Below, piece after piece: positions 1-5,385 of a stretch of DNA of 5,385 nucleotides; the first letter of the stretch is position 1, and each line of letters opens with the position of its first letter. Both the position numbers and the translations under genes were made by a program. The notes under the pieces are model-generated. The model ran no database searches. It was not told the origin of the DNA and worked only from the letters and a program-made list of their open reading frames with translations. The stretch is from Clostridia bacterium (GTDB lineage: Bacteria; Bacillota; Peptococcia; DRI-13; DTU073). The stretch spans positions 1 through 5,385 of the forward strand of contig JAQVYD010000086.1 of the NCBI GenBank assembly GCA_028709105.1. The letters run 5' to 3'.

Positions 1-370
1 CCGACAGGGTCGCAGTTAGATATGCCCAAAAAATCTTATTATGAAAGGCAAATGTGATAATAGGGAAGATATAGAAAATTGAAAACGCTAAGGCGTATTT
101 TTTTTCAAAATAAATAAAAAGGCTGATAAAGATTATGTCAAAAAGAACAGTATAGGGAAAAGGATCATGCAGCTGATTATTAATCTTAGGAAAAATGAAA
201 AGGAGGAGCGAGTATAAAAAGGCGATTCCGGTAATGTAGTAAAGTATGGGAGATATACTGGTGTCCATCATCAAAAAACAAGGGAAAAAGAGAATATAGA
301 CAAAGAAACGTAAGAAGGGAATGTTTGGGTTGATGTCCATTTTTGAATTATTTGATTTATTAGAGGGCAT
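1..370 (-). CDS. Partial membrane protein, probable N-terminus of a sensor histidine kinase-like protein
   Basis: This minus-strand reading frame stays open for 123 codons from an ATG at 370-368 to the left edge, where it is cut off. The start is supported by a strong G-rich Shine-Dalgarno stretch (complement of 375-386, containing GGAGG) about 7 nt upstream. The N-terminus is polar (residues 1-16, rich in Asn, Ser and Lys), followed by hydrophobic segments at roughly 19-35, 41-60, 73-88, 92-109 and 113 onward, so at least four membrane helices are visible. The fourth segment, with its aromatic residues and a proline (FYIFPIITFAF), resembles the membrane input region of PilS/NtrB-type sensor kinases; that resemblance is from memory and is weak. 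No catalytic domain lies in the window, so the function is unproven. It is transcribed divergently from queT across a 186-bp spacer. That the frame is coding is fairly sure; the kinase assignment is a guess. Confidence 0.65.
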   Translation of the reverse strand, partial: MPSNKSNNSKMDINPNIPFLRFFVYILFFPCFLMMDTSISPILYYITGIAFLYSLLLFIFPKINNQLHDPFPYTVLFDIIFISLFIYFEKKYALAFSIFYIFPIITFAFHNKIFWAYLTATLS

Positions 371-434
371 AATTCCCCCTCCCCCCTTTAGAGAAATATC
401 TATCATTCATTAATATTCGTCGTTAGTTATCTCT

Positions 435-488
435 TTTCCCTCTTTTTAATTATATAAATTTTTAAATAATTTGTATGTAAGAGGGAAA
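435..488. repeat. Perfect 10-bp inverted repeat in the divergent spacer
   Basis: TTTCCCTCTT at 435-444 is the exact reverse complement of AAGAGGGAAA at 479-488, separated by 34 bases that are almost entirely A and T. The right arm lies inside the spacer of the predicted queT promoter, between the -35 and -10 boxes. It could be a pair of operator half-sites or a loose stem-loop. There is no U-run right after either arm, so it does not look like a terminator. The role is unknown. Confidence 0.5.
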
Positions 489-500
489 GTATAATATAAT
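471..500 (+). promoter_or_regulatory. Predicted sigma-A promoter of queT
   Basis: A -35-like TTGTAT (471-476) is followed after 18 nt by a perfect -10 hexamer TATAAT (495-500). A second overlapping TATAAT at 490-495 would leave only 13 nt, which is too short for this -35 box. Transcription would begin near 507 and give a leader of about 50 nt. No preQ1 riboswitch consensus was recognised in that leader. Confidence 0.55.
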
Positions 501-556
501 TTTTAAGTAGTTAATTTACTGGTGAAAAAGATACAGGAAGGAAAGGTTATAGCATT

Positions 557-1012
557 ATGCAAACAAAAAAAGTTGTACGCGTTAGTGCCATTGCTGCTTT
601 ATATGCAGCTATTACCATCGTTTTTGCTCCGCTTAGTTATGGAGTGATTCAAGTACGTATTTCCGAGGCGCTGACTGTTCTCCCTTTTATTTTTCCGGAA
701 AGTGTTTTGGGGCTTTTTGTGGGATGTTTACTGGCCAATATTTATGGAGGACTGGGGTTCATTGATATCGTTTTTGGTAGCCTAGCTACTCTCTTGGCAG
801 CTTATTTTACTAGTAAAATGCCTCATGCTCTTTTGGCCCCTCTTCCCCCGGTATTGATTAATGCTGTTGTTGTAGCTTGTGTTTTAAAATATGTGTTAGG
901 TTATCCTTTTTTGTTAAGTATGTTTTATGTAGGATTGGGAGAGTTTTTGGCTTGTTATTTTTTGGGACTACCTCTATTATATTTGTTGAAAAAATATAAG
1001 TCGCATAAATAA
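557..1012 (+). CDS. queT: QueT family transporter, S component for a queuosine precursor
   Basis: This 151-residue integral membrane protein has five or six hydrophobic segments (about 8-28, 40-62, 64-86, 90-113 and 116-144) and a basic C-terminal tail. The stretch around residues 31-43, with VQVRISEALTVLPF-like sequence (here IQVRISEALTVLPF), is the hallmark of the QueT/DUF988 family. QueT proteins are the substrate-binding S subunits of ECF transporters and are linked by genome context to import of queuosine precursors such as preQ1; the shared EcfA/EcfT energising module is normally encoded elsewhere. Length and start fit the family. The ATG is preceded by GAAAGG at 541-546, 10 nt away. 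The gene stands alone: divergent from the membrane protein on its left and separated from the next gene by a new promoter and riboswitch. Family assignment is firm; the exact substrate in this organism is inferred. Confidence 0.88.
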   Translation: MQTKKVVRVSAIAALYAAITIVFAPLSYGVIQVRISEALTVLPFIFPESVLGLFVGCLLANIYGGLGFIDIVFGSLATLLAAYFTSKMPHALLAPLPPVLINAVVVACVLKYVLGYPFLLSMFYVGLGEFLACYFLGLPLLYLLKKYKSHK

Positions 1013-1045
1013 TAATTTTATTTTTAAGTCAATTAGCAGGATTTT

Positions 1046-1075
1046 TTAATATAACGAAGAAGTTTGTTATATAAT
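1046..1075 (+). promoter_or_regulatory. Predicted promoter of the moeA-moeA-tupA operon
   Basis: A perfect -10 TATAAT lies at 1070-1075, with a weak -35-like TTAATA at 1046-1051 and an 18-nt spacer. The start would fall near 1082, about 14 nt before the first strand of the riboswitch P1 helix, which is the expected placement. A shifted reading with an extended -10 (TGT then TATATA at 1068-1073) is also possible. The stretch between the queT stop and this promoter (1013-1045) is A/T-rich, and I could not find a convincing terminator for queT there. Confidence 0.55.
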
Positions 1076-1095
1076 ATGACTCTATATAGATTTTA

Positions 1096-1189
1096 TCTCC
1101 GAGTTCGGTTATCTAAAGTTCTTCAACGATGATGCCGAAACAATGGGTACTAGGGGAAACCCGATTACCTCCCGTATTTGGAAAGGAGA
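1096..1189 (+). ncRNA. Molybdenum/tungsten cofactor riboswitch (Moco RNA motif, P3-less form)
   Basis: The 3' part, CCTCCCGTATTTGGAAAGG (1168-1186), closely matches the conserved end of the Moco RNA motif as I recall it from the E. coli moaA leader. Helices that can be drawn: P1, TCTCC 1096-1100 with GGAGA 1185-1189; P2, TTCGG 1104-1108 with CCGAA 1135-1139, extended by TTATC 1109-1113 with GATGA 1128-1132; P4, GGTA 1146-1149 with TACC 1166-1169; P5, GGG 1153-1155 with CCC 1160-1162, closed by a GAAA tetraloop of the GNRA class. Only about six bases separate P2 from P4, so the P3 hairpin found in E. coli is absent. P3-less forms have been associated with the tungsten cofactor. The downstream genes (two moeA-type genes and tupA) fit the ligand. 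Identity of the class is strong; molybdenum versus tungsten preference is inferred. Confidence 0.88.
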
Positions 1190-1222
1190 AATTTAGTTTA
1201 ATCAAAAAACTAGCTTCTTTCC
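1180..1222 (+). promoter_or_regulatory. Predicted antiterminator helix of the riboswitch expression platform
   Basis: GGAAAGGAG (1180-1188) can pair with CTTCTTTCC (1214-1222) as nine consecutive pairs including one G-U. The left strand contains most of the 3' strand of P1 (1185-1189), and the right strand contains most of the 5' arm of the terminator (1213-1218). Forming it therefore excludes both P1 and the terminator, as expected for a transcriptional switch that is off when ligand stabilises P1. The pairing is read directly from the sequence; its use in vivo is inferred. Confidence 0.65.
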
Positions 1223-1250
1223 TATGCAATAGAAGCCGGTTTTTTTATTT
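1204..1250 (+). terminator. Intrinsic terminator between riboswitch and moeA
   Basis: The stem GCTTCT (1213-1218) pairs perfectly with AGAAGC (1231-1236) around a 12-nt loop. It extends through one mismatch to ACT/GGT (1209-1211 with 1238-1240, including a G-U) and an A-run against the T-run. Seven T residues (1240-1246) follow. It lies between the riboswitch and the first codon of moeA and can be disrupted by the antiterminator, so it is best read as a riboswitch-controlled attenuator. Confidence 0.82.
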
Positions 1251-1264
1251 AAGCAGAGAAAATT

Positions 1265-1272
1265 AAGGATGG
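1265..1272 (+). promoter_or_regulatory. Ribosome binding site that sets the moeA start
   Basis: AAGGATGG at 1265-1272 resembles the consensus AAGGAGG and lies 8 nt before the ATG at 1281. The in-frame ATG at 1269 is embedded in this same element, with AAGG directly touching it and no good site further upstream. This favours 1281 as the start. Confidence 0.6.
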
Positions 1273-1280
1273 TTGAAAAA

Positions 1281-2507
1281 ATGCGTTTATATAGTGTAAT
1301 GACTCCTAGGGAAGTGCAAAATACGATTAAGGCTCACTTTACACCTCTTGAGCTTGAATTAATAGAACTTGGGGCTAGTGGGGGACGTGTTGTCGGCAAG
1401 AACATTCTGGCGTTTGAGGATGTTCCCGGTTTTGATCGCTCGATTGTTGATGGGTATGCGGTAAGGGCTGCCGATACCTTTGGGGCTGCCGAGACTTTAC
1501 CGGCGATGTTGGATTTTTCCGGTGAAGTGAAAATGGGAGAAAAAGCTCCATCTCTTGCGGGTGGGAGCTGTTTTTATGTGCCGACAGGAGGGATGCTTCC
1601 CCAAGGTGCTGATGCTGTAGTAATGATTGAAGATACGGAGATGATGGGGGATTTGGTTAATTGTTTCCGTCAGGTAGCACCGGGACAGAATCTTATTCGG
1701 CGAGGAGAAGATTTAACGCAGGGAGATGTGGTTATTGAAAAAGGGAGGAGATTGCGGGCCGCTGAACTAGGTCTTTTGGCTTCCTTGGGGATTACGGAGG
1801 TTTCTGTATACCGAAATCCTTTGGTGGCAATATATTCTACAGGTGATGAAATTGTCCCGGTTCATACGGCTAATTTAGCACCGGGTCAAATTAGGGATAG
1901 TAATGCTTTGGCCCTCGCCGAATTAGTCCGCCGTCAAGGCGGGAAGGTCGTGCAGGGAGGAATTCTCAGGGATGATTATGCTGAGTTTCGCCAAGGGATA
2001 GAGGATCTTTTGCCTAATGTGGATTTTTTAGTCCTTTCAGGAGGAAGTTCCGTGGGGAAGAGGGATTTTACCGCTAAGGTAATGCAGGAGTTAGGTGAGA
2101 CGGGGCTGCTTGTAGAAGGGATTGCCATTCAGCCTGGTAAGCCGACCTTACTGGCTAAATGTAAAGGGAAGCCTGTTTTGGGATTGCCGGGGCATCCTGT
2201 CTCCGCTCTTAATATTTTTTCTTTGTTTGGCTCTTGTATCATGGAGCAGTTACAGGGTTTTTCGGGAGAGAATTTTCCGGCTACGGTAAAAGCGAAGTTA
2301 GTTCGCAATATCCCTTCTCGTCAAGGAAGGACTGATTATGTGAGAGTTAAACTGAAGAGAACCGGGGAAGAATTGTTCGCCGTCCCCATTTTTGGTCGCT
2401 CCGGGCTGCTGAGAACCCTTGCTGATGCTGACGGGGTAGTGCTGATCCCTCCGGGAAATGAAGGATTTTTGGCAGGACGGGATGTAGAAGTAATTCTTTG
2501 GGATTAG
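1281..2507 (+). CDS. moeA: Molybdopterin molybdenumtransferase MoeA (metal insertion), first paralogue
   Basis: MoeA enzymes insert molybdate (or tungstate) into adenylyl-molybdopterin in the cytoplasm, the last common step of cofactor synthesis. From ATG 1281 the protein is 408 residues, the usual size. An in-frame ATG at 1269 would add four residues but lacks a spaced ribosome binding site. Motifs in order: S54-IVDGYAV with Asp57, VPTGGMLPQGADAVV with Thr102, RRGED with Asp144, STGDE with Glu190, IRDSN with Asp206, SGGSSVGKRDFT with Asp262, PGKPT at 285-289 and GLPGHPVS at 301-308. These line up with the conserved functional residues of E. coli MoeA (Asp59, Thr100, Asp142, Glu188, Asp228, Asp259), so it should be active. 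The usual GGVS is GGSS and GLPGNP is GLPGHP here. It is the first gene behind the cofactor riboswitch and is followed after 10 nt by a second moeA-type gene. With tupA in the operon, tungstate may be the preferred metal, but sequence alone cannot decide this. Confidence 0.93.
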   Translation: MRLYSVMTPREVQNTIKAHFTPLELELIELGASGGRVVGKNILAFEDVPGFDRSIVDGYAVRAADTFGAAETLPAMLDFSGEVKMGEKAPSLAGGSCFYVPTGGMLPQGADAVVMIEDTEMMGDLVNCFRQVAPGQNLIRRGEDLTQGDVVIEKGRRLRAAELGLLASLGITEVSVYRNPLVAIYSTGDEIVPVHTANLAPGQIRDSNALALAELVRRQGGKVVQGGILRDDYAEFRQGIEDLLPNVDFLVLSGGSSVGKRDFTAKVMQELGETGLLVEGIAIQPGKPTLLAKCKGKPVLGLPGHPVSALNIFSLFGSCIMEQLQGFSGENFPATVKAKLVRNIPSRQGRTDYVRVKLKRTGEELFAVPIFGRSGLLRTLADADGVVLIPPGNEGFLAGRDVEVILWD

Positions 2508-2517
2508 GTGATGAAAA

Positions 2518-4428
2518 ATGAGAAAGATTTATTTGGAGAGTATTCCTCGTTTAGAGGCTAAAAAGATTTTTTTAGAGCAGGTACGTTTCTCGGAAAGAAC
2601 GGAAAAGGTGTCTGTTGCTGATGCTCTGGGGCGGGTGACGGCTAAAGCTATTTTTGCAGGGACTTCCTTACCGACATTTCTTGCTTCGGCTATGGACGGG
2701 ATCGCGGTAAAGGCCGGGGATACTTTTGGTTGTAGTGACCAGAATCCTTTGCTGCTAAAAGCGGGTAAGGATTATGTGGTGGTAGATACGGGGGACCCTC
2801 TTCCTGAAGCTTTTGATGCTGTCATTAAAGTTGAAGATGTTCAGCAGGTAGATGAGGATAGTCTGGAAATTATTAGTTCTGTGGCACCAGGTCAGCATGT
2901 TCGTCCGGTGGGAGAGGATGTGGTGGCTGGAGAAATTATTGTTCCGGCCTATCATCTCCTGACCCCGCCTGATTTAGGGGCGATTTTGGCAGGGGGACAC
3001 AGTCAAGTGGAGGTTTTGGCGAGACCTCGCGTCGCGATTATCCCTACAGGTGACGAGCTTATGCCGGCGGGAAGTCAACCGGAGAAGGGGAAGATTATTG
3101 AGTTTAATGGTACTGTTATTGCGGCGTATTTGCGGCAATGGGGGGCTGAACCTTACCTTTTAAAGATTATTAAAGATAAATTTGAGGTGATTAAAGAAAC
3201 GGTAGCTGAGGCGGTGGAGACAGCAGATTTGGTGATTGTTAATGCCGGCTCTTCCGCCGGACGAGATGATTATACGGTTCATGTTTTCCAGTCTTTAGGG
3301 CAAGTATTCGTTCATGGTGTGGCTACCCGACCGGGAAAACCTACGATTCTAGGGCTGATAAAGGGAAAACCTGTTTTCGGTTTACCGGGTTATCCTGTTT
3401 CCGCTTATTTGGCTTTAGACTGGTTTGTTAAACCTTTAATTTATCAGTATTTACAGCAGACAGAACCACAACGGCCTCGCCTGAAGGCTCTCTTGGGACG
3501 CCGTCTTGTTTCCGATTTGGGTAGTGAGGAATTCGTACGGATGACGGTTGGTTATATTGGTGGAAAATATATAGCTAACCCTTTAAATAGGGGAGCGGGA
3601 GTAACGATGTCCCTAGTTAGGGCGCATGGTCTACTTACCATCCCTGCTGAGTCCCGAGGATATGAACAGGGAGAGGAGGTGGAAATAGAGCTTTTCAAAG
3701 CTCAAGAAGAACTAAAGAATACTCTTGTGGCTGTAGGTAGTCATGACCTAGCTCTGGACCTTCTGGCTACAGCGATTAGAAAAAAGAATCCCCGACTATT
3801 TTTGTCTTCTGCTCATGTCGGTAGTATGGGAGGAATCATGGCGATCAAAAAAGGGGAGGCCCATTTAGCGGGTGTCCATCTCTTCCATAGTGAAACAGGC
3901 ACTTATAATGCACCATATGTGGAGAAGTATCTACCGGGGGAAAATGTACTTTTGGTAAACTTAGTCTATCGCACGCAGGGGTGGATGGTAGAAAAAGGGA
4001 ACCCTTTAGTGATACAGACGATTAGGGATTTAGTGAAAAAAAAGGCTGGTTTTATCAATCGACAGAAAGGTGCCGGTACACGGTTGCTTTTTGATTATTT
4101 GCTGCAGCAGGAAGGTTTAAAACCGGAGGACGTGTATGGTTACAGCAGGGAAGAGTATTCGCATCTTAATGTAGCTGCAGGAGTGGCGGCAGGTACAGCT
4201 CAGGTAGGTTTGGGTATCTTTTCTGCAGCCCGGGCCTATGGTTTGGATTTTATACCTGTGGCTGAAGAACGCTATGACCTTCTGCTGACTAAGGAGTTTT
4301 ACGAGTCGGTGCCAGGGAAAACCTTGCGAGAAGTGATTAGCGATCCTGAATTCCAAAAGGAAGTGGAAGCCCTGGGGGGGTATAGGATGAGTGATGCAGG
4401 AAAAGTTTTCTACTCATTAAAAAATTAA
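2518..4428 (+). CDS. MoeA-like protein fused to a C-terminal PBP-like domain, second paralogue
   Basis: This 636-residue cytoplasmic protein joins a MoeA-type part (about 1-395) to a periplasmic-binding-protein-like part (about 402-636; PBP_like family, known from MoeA fusions in clostridia and archaea). The MoeA half shows SAMDGIAV (57-64, Asp60), DTGDPLPE (Thr91), VGED (Asp134), PTGDE (Glu180), AGSSAGRDDYT (243-253), RPGKPT (271-276) and GLPGYPVS (288-295). Where MoeA usually has an Asp in I-x-D-T-N, this protein has IIEFN with Glu195. The C-terminal half has GSHDLALDLL (407-416), AHVGSMGGI (432-440), FINRQKGAGTR (512-522) and a Gly/Ala-rich VAAGVAAGTAQVG stretch. It has no signal peptide or membrane segment, so the domain probably binds a small anionic ligand or substrate inside the cell, perhaps the metal oxyanion or a pterin; this is inference. 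The start is supported by AGGTG (2506-2510), 7 nt upstream and overlapping the moeA stop. Coupled expression with moeA is likely. Confidence 0.9.
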   Translation: MRKIYLESIPRLEAKKIFLEQVRFSERTEKVSVADALGRVTAKAIFAGTSLPTFLASAMDGIAVKAGDTFGCSDQNPLLLKAGKDYVVVDTGDPLPEAFDAVIKVEDVQQVDEDSLEIISSVAPGQHVRPVGEDVVAGEIIVPAYHLLTPPDLGAILAGGHSQVEVLARPRVAIIPTGDELMPAGSQPEKGKIIEFNGTVIAAYLRQWGAEPYLLKIIKDKFEVIKETVAEAVETADLVIVNAGSSAGRDDYTVHVFQSLGQVFVHGVATRPGKPTILGLIKGKPVFGLPGYPVSAYLALDWFVKPLIYQYLQQTEPQRPRLKALLGRRLVSDLGSEEFVRMTVGYIGGKYIANPLNRGAGVTMSLVRAHGLLTIPAESRGYEQGEEVEIELFKAQEELKNTLVAVGSHDLALDLLATAIRKKNPRLFLSSAHVGSMGGIMAIKKGEAHLAGVHLFHSETGTYNAPYVEKYLPGENVLLVNLVYRTQGWMVEKGNPLVIQTIRDLVKKKAGFINRQKGAGTRLLFDYLLQQEGLKPEDVYGYSREEYSHLNVAAGVAAGTAQVGLGIFSAARAYGLDFIPVAEERYDLLLTKEFYESVPGKTLREVISDPEFQKEVEALGGYRMSDAGKVFYSLKN

Positions 4429-4453
4429 AAACAATATTGGAGGATGTTTAGAC

Positions 4454-5308
4454 ATGAAAAGAAGAAGTTTTAAGTCGCTGAAAAATATTGCGAGTATCTT
4501 TTTGGTTTTATTATTGGTCGTTGGTTTAGTTGGTTGTGGTGCTCAAACTGAAAAAGAACCCGAAAAAGTAGTGGAAAATAAGGAGATCGTGCTTTCCACT
4601 ACTACCAGCACTAAAGATTCCGGTCTTTTAGATAAATTATTACCTGTTTTTGAGGAAAAAACCGGTTATGAGGTCAAGGTTATTTCTCAGGGCACAGGAC
4701 AAGCGCTAAAAACCGGAGAATTGGGCGACTGTGATGTGGTCTTGGTCCATTCTCGTCCGGCCGAAGATCAGTTTGTGGCTGATGGCTTTGGGGTAAATAG
4801 AAAAGATGTCATGCACAACGATTATGTAGTCGTTGGTCCTGCGGCTGATCCTCTTGAAATTAAAGGTTTAAAGGTTTTGGATGCTTTTAAAAAGATGGCA
4901 GAGACTCAAAAAGGGGAATTTATCTCTAGAGGCGATGAATCAGGAACCCATAAAAAAGAAATGGCTTTATGGAAGGAAGTAAATATTAAGCCAGAGGGAA
5001 AATGGTATCTTTCTATAGGTAAAGGCATGGGCGACACCCTTCTGATGACTAATGAGAAAGAGGCTTATACGATGACAGACCGGGGTACCTATGCGAGCAT
5101 GATGGATAAACTGAATCTCGAAGTTTTAGTAGAAGGTGATCCTCAGCTTTTAAATCCTTATGGTGTCATTGCTGTTAATCCGGAAAAACATGCTGAGGTC
5201 AATTATGACGGGGCGATGGCCTTTATTGAGTTTATGACTTCTCAGGAAACGAAAGAGCTGATTAATGATTATAAGGTTAATGGGCAGCAACTTTTCTTTG
5301 CTGACTAA
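4454..5308 (+). CDS. tupA: Tungstate ABC transporter substrate-binding lipoprotein TupA
   Basis: The 284-residue protein is the extracytoplasmic tungstate receptor of a TupABC importer. Residues 1-28 form a lipoprotein signal: basic start, hydrophobic core at 12-26 and lipobox LVGC with Cys28 as the lipidated residue. A charged linker (32-44) leads to the mature domain. TTTST at 49-53 is the TupA signature near the oxyanion site; further family motifs are HSRPAEDQFVADGFG (99-113), HNDYVVVGP (121-129), SRGDESGTHKKE (158-169) and the YTMTDRGTY stretch near the C-terminus. The spacing of Arg159 and Thr165 matches residues reported as important for tungstate binding in other TupA proteins, as I recall. 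The start has a textbook GGAGG (4439-4443) 10 nt upstream. It lies 25 nt after the MoeA-PBP gene with no promoter or terminator visible between them, so it should be under riboswitch control. Substrate could include molybdate, but the family is known for high tungstate selectivity. Confidence 0.92.
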   Translation: MKRRSFKSLKNIASIFLVLLLVVGLVGCGAQTEKEPEKVVENKEIVLSTTTSTKDSGLLDKLLPVFEEKTGYEVKVISQGTGQALKTGELGDCDVVLVHSRPAEDQFVADGFGVNRKDVMHNDYVVVGPAADPLEIKGLKVLDAFKKMAETQKGEFISRGDESGTHKKEMALWKEVNIKPEGKWYLSIGKGMGDTLLMTNEKEAYTMTDRGTYASMMDKLNLEVLVEGDPQLLNPYGVIAVNPEKHAEVNYDGAMAFIEFMTSQETKELINDYKVNGQQLFFAD

Positions 5309-5347
5309 TCGTTAGTTAATTTCATGGGAGAAAGAGGTTGATGGGCT

Positions 5348-5385
5348 TTGCTGCTGGAGGCTTTTCGTTCTAGCCTGAATCTAAT
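5348..5385 (+). CDS. tupB: Probable first codons of the tungstate ABC permease TupB, cut at the right edge
   Basis: After tupA, one frame stays open to the end: a TTG at 5348 begins a 12-codon stretch reading MLLEAFRSSLNL (TTG as Met), which resembles the amphipathic start of TupB-type permeases. A GAGG at 5334-5337 lies 10 nt upstream. In this frame a TGA occurs just before (5338-5340), and the nearby ATGs at 5324 and 5341 hit stops within 6 and 11 codons, so TTG is the only reasonable start. Position right after tupA fits the usual tupA-tupB-tupC order. The evidence is mostly context because too little sequence is present. Confidence 0.5.
   Translation, partial: MLLEAFRSSLNL

Noticed and set aside
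375..386. C-rich tract (C5-T-C6) as a possible phase-variable homopolymer
   Set aside because: The run is interrupted, short, and is well explained as the Shine-Dalgarno region of the minus-strand gene.
449..454. TATAAT on the minus strand as the -10 box of the membrane protein gene
   Set aside because: No acceptable -35 box lies 16-18 nt upstream, and such hexamers are expected by chance in this A/T-rich spacer; a promoter for this gene must exist but I cannot place it.
1013..1045. Possible rho-independent terminator after queT
   Set aside because: There are T-runs, but no stable G/C-containing hairpin could be drawn before them.
1269..1280. Upstream in-frame ATG as the moeA start
   Set aside because: AAGG touches the ATG directly, leaving no spacing for ribosome binding, whereas the ATG at 1281 has the same element 8 nt away and gives a more typical MoeA N-terminus.
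2755..2955. Minus-strand open frame of 66 codons
   Set aside because: It lies wholly inside the second moeA-type gene, has low-complexity composition (many Asn, His, Ile) and resembles no family I know; it is an antisense shadow.
4117..4356. Minus-strand open frame of 79 codons
   Set aside because: It lies opposite the conserved PBP-like domain of the MoeA fusion, with no ribosome binding site or recognisable motif.
5324..5373. ATG codons at 5324 and 5341 as starts of the gene after tupA
   Set aside because: Both frames end within 6 and 11 codons.

Overview
The window looks like chromosomal DNA of an anaerobic, moderately low-G+C Gram-positive bacterium of the class Clostridia, possibly near Desulfitobacterium/Peptococcaceae. 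That placement is an inference from A/T-rich spacers, strong purine-rich ribosome binding sites, Firmicute-like protein sequences and the gene content. No rRNA or other taxonomic marker is present.

Layout. Positions 1-370 hold the start of a minus-strand gene that runs off the left edge; it encodes a multi-helix membrane N-terminus resembling the input domain of a sensor kinase. A 186-bp divergent spacer (371-556) carries the promoter of queT and a perfect 10-bp inverted repeat. queT (557-1012) encodes a small membrane S component of the QueT family, thought to import a queuosine precursor. From about 1046 to the right edge there is one rightward operon: a promoter, a molybdenum/tungsten-cofactor riboswitch (about 1096-1189), an intrinsic terminator (1204-1250), a moeA (1281-2507), a second moeA fused to a periplasmic-binding-protein-like domain (2518-4428), a tungstate-binding lipoprotein gene tupA (4454-5308), and probably the first 12 codons of tupB at the right edge.

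How it fits together. TupA (with TupB and TupC, expected downstream) would capture and import tungstate, and MoeA-type enzymes insert the oxyanion into adenylylated molybdopterin. The riboswitch upstream reads the finished cofactor. Its fold has P1, P2 and a P4/P5 arm with a GAAA loop, but no room for P3; P3-less versions have been linked to the tungsten form of the cofactor, which agrees with tupA in the same operon. I also see a 9-bp antiterminator helix (1180-1188 with 1214-1222) that competes with both P1 and the terminator. This gives a complete OFF-switch model: with cofactor bound P1 forms, the terminator folds and the operon is shut off; without it the antiterminator forms and both tungstate uptake and insertion genes are read.

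No mobile element, tRNA, rRNA or CRISPR array was seen. The system is a recognisable one; the most notable points are the compact riboswitch with its readable switching mechanism and the joint control of tungstate uptake and metal insertion.
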